64,000 bases of DNA, from NCBI GenBank assembly GCA_021234155.1, contig JAJEKV010000067.1, positions 1,980,755-2,044,754 on the forward strand. Direction: 5' to 3'. A model generated the notes under the pieces. The model ran no database searches. It saw only the letters and a list, made by a program, of their open reading frames with translations, and was not told the origin of the DNA. The DNA is from Isoetes taiwanensis. Its lineage: Eukaryota; Streptophyta; Lycopodiopsida; Isoetales; Isoetaceae. The first letter of the stretch is position 1; the number at the start of each line of letters is the position of its first letter. A program made the translations under genes and the position numbers. Of this stretch, positions 56,918 through 64,000 are shown one piece after another.

Positions 56918-57190
56918 TTAACCTGTGTCTTTGTCAAGTGCAAGATCAGTAACACCTAACTTTAGCTTAAGCTCATTAAACCTGTGTTCTTTTAAAGGTT
57001 TTGTAAAAATATCAGCTAACTGAAAATCTGTGTGAATGTATTCAACTGATACAACTTTTCTTTCCACAATATTTCTGATAAAATGCATCTGCAACTCCAC
57101 ATGTTTTGTTCTTTCATGCAACACCAGATTCTTTGTGAGCGCAATGCAATTCATATTATCACAATACAGCACTGTGGGACCTCTTTGCTT
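56918..57190 (-). pseudogene. Copia RNase H C-terminal end
   Basis: GIKQRGPTVLYCDNMNCIAL, TKHVELQMHFIRNIVE, YIHTDFQLADIFTKPL: the canonical last part of copia RNase H, ending at TGA near 56918. The first few codons of the open frame (57211-57191) come from the insert. Confidence 0.88.
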
Positions 57191-58180
57191 AATCCCATCG
57201 ATCCGAGACATCGGATCGCCATTCTAGAATGGGACGAGCATGCATGTTTTGCATGCATGCGGGCGGCGCATGCACGTTCTGGTTGGGAGTTCGCTATTTT
57301 AGGCGCGTTTCTGCATCAACGTCTCATCGGCGCTTCCTCTTCTCTCTCAGCAGTACAACTTCTCTTTGAATTGTTTTCCAGGCAGGAGAGGGGCTTCTTC
57401 CTGCTTGGTTTGGCCAATTTGGCGTTCCTTTCATGCTGTCCTATTCCGGTCTTTAGCCTTCGTCCTGTGACCTTCGTCCTCGATCCTAGTTTGTAAGGAA
57501 GTCCTTTGGTATTCGGGCGATTTGTTGGTTTCATGTGAGTCCCATTCTAGAATCCCATCGATCCGAGACATCGGATCGCCATTCTAGAATGGGACGAGCA
57601 TGCATGTTTTGCATGCATGCGGGCGGCGCATGCGTTACAGTTGGGAGTTAAGCTATTTTAGGCGTTTACGCATCAGCGTCTCATCGGCGCTTCCTCTTCT
57701 CTCTCAAAGCGATACCTATTTCTCTTTGAACCCACCCTCGCCCCCCCTTCTTTGTTTATTATGTTTTGTCGCATGGCGTATCGTAATCAGCCCCTCCACT
57801 CTGGGAGGTTTGTTTTGTTTTGTTTTTTTGGTGTTGGTGATGTGCAGGTACAGGTTGGCGAGCGGTATCTGTTTCAACTTCTCCATTCGTGGGTTTTTGG
57901 GAGCGATTTCTCTGCCTTGCGTTTGTCTAAGCCTCTTGCCGAAGGTTTATCACTAGGGTTTTTCCTCGAAAACCCGAAAGGGCGGGGTTTTTTAATCCCG
58001 GTGATAAGCTTTCGGCAGGTACACCAACCAAACATCTGTTAGCATTGTATTTTTGGGGTCCAAATGATATAATTGGATTTTTCCTTTATTGTTCGTGGGT
58101 AGTTCGCCTGTGTGCGGCTACCCACTATCCACCATTGTAGAAAATCTGCTGAGATGAATGAGAAGCCTATCTATCGGACG
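57191..58180 (+). mobile_element. Structured insert in the copia RNase H
   Basis: Sequence unrelated to copia separates ALSTAE (58180) from GIKQRGPTVLYCDN (57190); about 20 codons of RNase H are also missing. It contains two copies of a 170-180-bp module starting aatcccatcgatccgagaca (57191 and 57551). Each has a perfect 8-bp hairpin (cgatccga-gaca-tcggatcg) and a gcatgcat palindrome cluster. The second copy is completed by outer arms tcccattctagaa/ttctagaatggga. A further stem-loop lies at 57937-58018. Open frames in it have no recognisable domain. Edges are approximate and no target duplication was found. Confidence 0.6.
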
Positions 58181-59047
58181 GTTTGTTCGGCAGTGGATAA
58201 TGCTATGGCAGTTTGCTTCTTGCTTTTCCATGCAATAACCGCTCCACCTAACATCATAGCATATCCTGAAGTAGATTCTCGTGTATCAAGATTTCCTCCC
58301 CAGTCTGAGTCAGTAAATGCATTTAAGCTCAAATTCTTAGAATTGTATACTAATCCATGATCTACTGTCCCCTTTAGATATTTTAATACTCGTTTGGCAG
58401 CTGTCCAATGCCCTCTTCCATAGTTGTTGCAGAATTTGCTCAGCATATTTACTGTATAGGTTATATCTCGCCTTGAGCCATTTGCTAAATAAATAAAATA
58501 ACCAATTAGTTTTCTATATGGAATCTTTTCCATTTCCTTTCTCTCCTTTTTTGATTTAGGACACATGTCCTTACAGATCTTTTGCCCAGGCACGATCGGA
58601 GTCTTTGCAGGCTTGCAATCATCCATATTAGCAGGCTATGAATACTTTTAGTTGTGTCAAACAAAGTAAGCCTTTTTCTTTGTCTCTTTTAACGTCCATC
58701 CCTAGAAAACTCCTTAACTCATTAAGATCAGTCATTTTGAATTTCTTCTGCAATACATGTTTGCAATACTCCATACATTGCATATTGGTGGCTGCCATGA
58801 TGCAATCATCAACGTAAAGTGCGATTAGACAATAATCTTCTCCATCCTTGTACATATATAGATTGCCATCTGCTCCAAGCTTACTAAAGCCTTGTGCTTC
58901 CAAATAATCATTCATGCACTTATACCATTGTCTAGGTGCTTGTCTCAAACCATAGACAACTCGATTTAACTTCCAAATATAATTTTCACCTTTTTCAACA
59001 CCCAGAGCTTGATTCATGAAGATTTCCTCCTTTAGATGGGGATACAT
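58171..59047 (-). pseudogene. Copia C-terminal RT and first half of RNase H
   Basis: 59047-58628: KEEIFMNQALG, LNRVVYGLRQAPRQWY, LIALYVDDCIMAA (catalytic YVDD). After another short deletion, 58626-58171: CKPAKTPIV, YRKLIGYFIYLANGSRRDI, LKYLKGTVDHGL, FTDSDWGGNLDTRESTSGY (RNase H Asp), KKQTAIALSTAE. The expected continuation AEY is replaced by insert sequence. Confidence 0.85.
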
Positions 59048-60400
59048 CCATGTGATGTAAATTCAGGTCCTTTGCATTTGCAAGAGCTAAAAAAAGCCTA
59101 ACACTTGTCAGTTTAACTATAGGAGCAAATGTCTCATCAAAATCAAATCCTTTTCGTTGGGAAAAACCTTGAGCAACCAGCCTCGCTTTGAATCTTCTGG
59201 ATTTACCATCTGGAGCTGTTTTGATTCTGTATATCCATTTGCATCCTACTATGTTTTTCTTTTCTGGTCTAGGTACAAGCTCATATGTTTTATTCTCATC
59301 AAACGATCTCATTTCAACTAACATAGCTTGTTTCCATTCTGTTTTATGATCAGAGTTCATAGCCTCCTCAAATGTTTGAGGTACATCACCTAATACTGCC
59401 AAAATATTTAGTATTTCCTCTTCTCTTTGCAGCCTTTTGCTCTTTCCAGTGACCAGCCTGCCATAGTTTTCATTATATTGTTTTGCCTCCTCGATTAATC
59501 TTTGTGCTTCACCCTTTCTTTTCCTTTTCTCCACTACTGGATTCTCAATACGTTCGATCACATCCTTATCATTTTGTGATTGCTGATTTTTTTCTGTCAT
59601 AACATCTTCTTGCAGACTTCTTTCAGTATGATTGTCTTTCCTTTCACTGCTGTCACTATCATAATAAAAAACAACAGCCTTATTATCGGATTTTAGATTG
59701 TTTTTGTCATCATAAGTTACTTTATTTTGGTCTTCTTTAAACTTTCTATAAAGTGTGCATTCTTCAAATAACACATCTCTGCTTATGATGATCTGTTTTG
59801 TGTTCGGCTCAAACATTCTATATGCTTTGCTTTCTGAATCATAACCTACTACAACTTGTGATCTATCATCTAATTTCTTTCGAACTTCTTCAGGTACGTG
59901 TATATAGCCCAAGCATCCATAAGCCTTAAATCTAGAAAAATCAATTCTGCTATCCGGATTCCAGATCTCTTCGGGAAGCTTTCCAGATACACTGGCACTT
60001 GGCAATCTATTTTGGATATACACTGCTGTTAATACTACCTCTTCCCACAGAAAATTAGGTAGACCTGAATGTTTAAGCATTGCTCTTGTAGCGTTTAAAA
60101 TTGTACGATTCTTTCTCTCTGAAACTCCATTCTGCTGTGGACTATATGGACATGTCAACTGTCTTGCAATGCCATGCAATCTGCAAAAAGCTCTAAATCT
60201 GCCTGAGATGTATTCTCCTCCCCTGTCACTTCTCAGGCATTTCAGTTTCTTTCCCGTCTCTCTTTCACTTTCTGCTAAAAATTCTTTAAATGCATCGAAA
60301 CAATCATTTTTCTTTCTTAGCAAATAAACCTTGCACCTCCTGCTATAGTCATCAACAAAGGTGAGAAAATACCTTTTCCCAGTGCTTCTTGTGTGGTTGT
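59000..60400 (-). pseudogene. Copia integrase and N-terminal RT
   Basis: A long frame. Integrase core: YFLTFVDDYSRR (first Asp), LRSDRGGEYISG (second Asp), PYSPQQNGVSERKNRTIL (Glu), then KAYGCLGYIHVPEE and VGYDSESKAYRMF. A Lys/Glu-rich linker follows, then RT: VGCKWIYRIKTAPDG, RFKARLVAQGF, DFDETFAPIVKLTSVRLFLA. The frame is lost at LHHMDV, where a deletion of about 20 bp removes the usual KTAFLNG string. The first ~38 codons of the open frame (60509-60400) are not copia and are excluded. Confidence 0.85.
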
Positions 60401-61237
60401 GGCTTGATGGCAAAGGTTTGCTGGAGCGAAGACAACAGCCATGGCCGGAGGGAGGATTTCCACTTGCAAAAGAGAGGATTAAAGATTCTACCTCTGTATC
60501 TCTTAACAACGCTTCAAGATTCTTCCAGTTGTTCTTGACAGGGTATGTGGTTTTTTATGAGCTTATTTTACGTTCCTTCCTTCTATCCATTTGTGTTTGA
60601 AGCTTCTTTGCAGAGGTCTTTTTAGGCAAATAAGGAGGCAACATAGGTCATATTGGGATTCTTTGCATTCTGATGTACATGGTAAGCATTTTTCCTGTAC
60701 TGATCTGTACTGATCTTTCCAATGTCATTACTGAGCATGGGGCTTTCCACGATTTTCTTGAAAGTTTCTGCGGTATTCGAGTTAATAGGCATTTATTTCA
60801 ATGCTTTGATGGGCTCAAATATGACGATGTATAGATTTCCCTTCTTTCCATAGAAGATGGAGCAGACTCGGCTTTTCTGCAGTGCTAAGGAGCAGGAAGA
60901 GGAAGATGCAGAGGAGCATGGAAATGCTCGATTTCACCCATGCATATCTCTGCGACCAAATGCATATCTCTGCGACTTCATGCCTTGTCTTCAAGCGGGG
61001 CCAAAGCTGCGGTCGGGTGAGTTAGGTCACACCCAAGCATCGGTGAAGCGAGGCCGTTACGTAAATCCGGCTTCCTTTTTGTGTTTTAAGGTGCGAATGA
61101 TTCAAGCTCGGCTATGGAGAATTGCAGGGCGTATTGAAGCTGCGGCACTCACAGGCGAGGCGACCCAAAAAGAAACGGTTCAAAGGTATGTACCAAAGTT
61201 CAAATTTCAAGCATGGGGGAAAAAAAAGGCGGGGTAG
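60400..61237 (+). pseudogene. Exon-like fragments, unknown gene
   Basis: A piece bounded by tttgcag and gtaagca at about 60611-60679 reads GLFRQIRRQHRSYWDSLHSD. The frame 60857-61237 (126 aa) starts MEQTRLFCSAKEQEEEDAEE after a ttccatag acceptor-like site and holds MIQARLWRIAGRIEAAALTG, ending in a basic tail. It has a small duplication (gcatatctctgcgac twice, 60941-60977). No family is recognised. It may be part of a host gene into which copia inserted, or captured DNA. Confidence 0.35.
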
Positions 61238-61980
61238 AGAAAAAAAAAGTAGTGTATGAAAACGACGTTGAAAGAACAATTATTAAATATTAAAAACGAT
61301 CATTAAATATTAAATATGAATATGGCATTATAATTTGACATATTTGTTTATACATTACTATATGTTCACGCGTTCCACATAAACCCTTAAAATTAGACCT
61401 ATGATTTTTTACCATTATAGTGTATACATTATAGTGTATAGTAGAAAATGTGCCTAAGGTTCATGTGTGTGCTACTATGTTCACCGTTAAACATTCGTTT
61501 GCCATGGTGCACGTTTTCTAGGCATATATTCTTATTGTAAGGTAAAAATTTAACTTTGCGAAGATCATGATATAATTTACACCTTGTTTAGCCCATTTTG
61601 AAGGTTCAAGACACAAAATGGGGACAAGTATATATTAATATATAGGTCGTCTAATGCATATTAATAGATTTAATGCATAGGTCTAATAGGCTCTCGTAGG
61701 TTATAATGTGCATTATAGGTGCATATGTTGCTATTTACATATGCATTAGGCATTACTCTTTACATAGCTAAATATGAGCCCAATGGTCCCCTCTTCATAT
61801 AGCTATATGGTATGGTCCATTAGAAAGGGGGAGGGTCCATTGGATATGTGTCCATTAGATAATACATGGGGAGGGTCTATTTTTCATGGAAAATCGTTAG
61901 GAAATTTATGGGGAGGTATTTTTCATAGAAAATACATAGGATGTTTGAAGGTTATTCATTTTTCGACCTTCTCGGGACTC
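61238..61980. other. AT-rich intergenic with short duplications
   Basis: Includes attaaatatt repeats near 61290 and a block at 61800-61945 where ggggaggg-t-ccatt and tttttcat..gaaaat strings recur. No gene. Confidence 0.55.
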
Positions 61981-61984
61981 GAGC

Positions 61985-62790
61985 TTTGAAATTGCCCTTT
62001 TTTTTTTTTTTTTTACGAAGTTTGCCTTTTTTAGACTTCGCGAGTCGAAAAGGCCCTCAAACTTGCATTTTTAGTTTTGAGCGCCTTTCTCGACTTCAGC
62101 GAGTCGAGAAAGACCTTCCCACCCCCTAAAACCTGCGTTTACGGCTTTGAGCTGCTTTCGACTCGCGAGTCGAAAAGGCCTTCGACCCCCCTAAAACTGC
62201 GTTTACGGCTTTGAGCGCTTTCTCGACTTCGCGAGTCGAGAAAGGCCTTCGACCCCTAAAACGTGTTTTTGGCTTTGAGCGCCTTTCTCGACTTCGCGAG
62301 TCGAGAAAGGCCTTAAAACACCCTAAAACACGTGTTTGGCTTTGAATTGCCTTTCTGCGACTTCGCTGAGTCGAAGAACCTTCTGATCCACTAAAACACC
62401 GTTTTTAAGCTTTGGTTGCCTTTCTCGACTCACTGGTCGAAGGCCTCCTACCCTAAAACCTGCGTTTTTAAACTTTGGTTGCCTTTCTCATTTCATGGTC
62501 GAGAAAAGAATTCAACTAAAACACAATGTTTTTAAGCTTTGTTTGCCTTTCTCGACTCGCTGGTCGAAAAGACCTTCCCACCCTAAAACCTGCGTTTTTA
62601 AGCTTTGAGTGCCTTTCTCGACTTCGCCGAGGAAAGAAGACCTCCCCCCTAAAACCTGCGTTTTTAAGCTTTGAAACTGCCTTTCTCGACTTCGCGAGTC
62701 GAAAAGCCCTCATTCTAAAACCTGCGTTTTTTTAGCTTTGAGCTGCCTTTCGATTCGCGGTCGAGAAAGGCTCTCAGCTTGTATTTTCAA
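61985..62790. repeat. 65-bp satellite with a hairpin in each unit
   Basis: About 12 tandem units of 62-70 bp. Each reads tgcctttctcgacttcgcga, gtcgagaaaggcc, a cccctaaaacctgcgttttt part and gctttgag. In the best units the arms cctttctcgact and agtcgagaaagg form a 12-bp stem with loop tcgcg. Outer units carry base losses that weaken the stem. No transcript or gene evidence. Confidence 0.92.
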
Positions 62791-64000
62791 AATGGCCCTA
62801 AGAACTGTGTTTTATTTTAATTTTTTTGCACAGTATCATCACTTGACTAACTTGATTTTGTCTTTTGCGGTCCTTATCTCGACCGGATAGTACATGCTTG
62901 GGAGCAATGAAAAGACCGTTCATTGAAGAAAGATCTGAAGAAGGGTGATGACATCGAGTTGGACATACAAGCCGCGTGGCCTATGAAGGAACTCCTCATA
63001 CAAATTTCTATCGTCACGTAAGTTGCTCGCCACTTGAATGAGCTCCACCCGCCGTTCGATGGGTGGTTCATGTGTGAAGAGGGTGTAATCATTGTGATAA
63101 TCGACCACTATGGTCGCTTCACCTTGTAATATATATTGTAATGAGCCCATTTATAAATATAAGGTATCTCAAAACTAGTATTTTTTGGTAATTAAGTAAA
63201 CAATTTGCTTATTTTTTGTTGGAATTTGTGATCTCTTGTCTACCCACCTAAGAAAATAGAGCCAAAATGTCATGGTAAAGGAATTCACCCTCACGCGAAA
63301 AACTCTTATTTTGGATGACAAATAAGCCCCAAAACAGGGACTCGACTCGTTATCCGACAAAAACTGGGAGAAAGCTTGGATGCACAGTAATAGTCAAAAA
63401 TTCGAATTAAGGACAGTTTTCGGGTCGGGGTGCTCGTTCTTGTGCAAAATAACAGAGTTCCGAAAAAAAGTGGGAATGGAATGAGTCCCACTTTAATTAG
63501 ATACGACTTAGTTGTATCCAAATGCAGAGTTAAATTCAAGAGCTACTGCTCCTCAAACGGGTCAGCAAGCGACCATTCTCGGACCAAACCTCCTCGGGCA
63601 AATGGAAGGTGCTTTTTTTTGCTGGACATAGTCAGAGAGTTTTTGTAGCATTACTGCAAAAGTGGACCTCATTAGTCAATTTCAGCCCGTCCAAACCAAT
63701 TGAAAGTATTTAGAACCTGCAACAATGAGAATTAGGAAGAAATTGGACACAAACGACAGAATGATCTTTGCTATTGCACAACTCCAGCAAGAACCTCTTG
63801 ATGAAATATAATATATAAATTCCATAATCTTGGGGGATGGTTTGGGGGGGGGGGGAGGAAGGACACTCAAAGGGATACAGGGAAGCATTGTGCATGCAAA
63901 AAGATTCGAATTTCCACCTTTTCAATGTCGAATACAAATCTGTGGCCAAAGGCAATCAGGTAAAAGCCAAATTCTATCAGAAAGTGGCGCAATTGAACTT
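62791..64000. other. Right end, no firm gene
   Basis: A minus-strand frame at 63150-62920 (GEATIVVDYHNDYTLF, ERRVELIQVASNLRDDRNLY, then RPRGLYVQLDVITLL) looks protein-like and could be an exon or a transposon piece; no family is recognised. Other frames are short. A run of 12 or more G lies at about 63845-63857. Confidence 0.4.

Larger units (their letters stand above)
56918..60400 (-). mobile_element. Ty1/copia retrotransposon, fragmentary, with an insert
   Basis: Minus strand, in copia order: integrase (60400-59700), linker, RT (59320-58630), RNase H (58626-58180 and 57190-56918). Gag, protease and the integrase N-terminus are missing; similarity ends abruptly near 60400. Integrase before RT marks it as copia and not gypsy. 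Small deletions cause frameshifts near 59045 and 58640. An unrelated block replaces the middle of RNase H (about 57191-58180). Confidence 0.88.

Noticed and set aside
60361-60600. 79-codon frame at the copia edge
   Set aside because: It crosses the junction between copia and unrelated sequence, and no part of it is recognisable.

Overview
This is a plant nuclear window, very rich in transposable elements. The evidence is spliced genes with GT/AG introns, a DCD-domain gene and a receptor-like kinase gene (both plant-type), non-LTR, Ty3/gypsy and Ty1/copia retrotransposons whose primer site matches plant initiator tRNA-Met, Helitron ends and Mutator-like DNA transposons. I cannot name the species. 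The TE density and the type of MULE would fit a large-genome land plant, possibly a fern or other seed-free plant, but that is only a guess.

Layout. 1-540 is a purine-strand low-complexity tract. 618-3246 holds two Helitron 3' ends; the second abuts, to the base, the broken integrase of a Ty3/gypsy element (3247-7353, minus strand, with one LTR). 7354-8909 is host DNA whose repeat partner lies beyond 18754, because a 9.8-kb Mutator-like element (8919-18744) with a 9-bp target duplication has inserted. That element has about 670-bp terminal inverted repeats built of roughly 29-bp quasi-palindromic units, a degenerate MULE transposase on the minus strand, an intact 177-aa accessory gene facing it on the plus strand, a 15-bp minisatellite between their 3' ends, and a probable captured multi-exon gene. 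18990-23750 holds SINE heads and exon-like fragments. 23761-32530 is a cluster of three 5'-truncated LINEs, each with recognisable target duplications, followed by a third Helitron end.

The two best host genes lie between about 34.9 and 40.6 kb: a three-exon DCD-domain protein (34894-36723) and an intronless lectin-RLK-type kinase lacking an ectodomain (39363-40613), both on the minus strand. A second, smaller and decayed relative of the MULE lies at about 41017-44481. It keeps remnants of the same transposase and the same accessory gene in the same convergent arrangement.

The right third is mostly repeats and broken genes: a GAATCT satellite (46.1-46.9 kb), a solo LTR of the same gypsy family (47785-48568), an F-box pseudogene (50.9-52.0 kb), a decayed LINE piece (53.1-53.6 kb), a tRNA-derived SINE (54.87 kb), a RING-H2/ATL gene that has lost two zinc ligands (55.6 kb), a Ty1/copia element (56.9-60.4 kb) disrupted by a roughly 1-kb structured insert, exon-like fragments at 60.4-61.2 kb, and a 65-bp satellite with a perfect hairpin in most units (62.0-62.8 kb).

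The most interesting system is the MULE family: a two-gene, convergently arranged element recalling the mudrA/mudrB layout of maize MuDR, with an accessory protein I do not recognise that recurs in two diverged copies.
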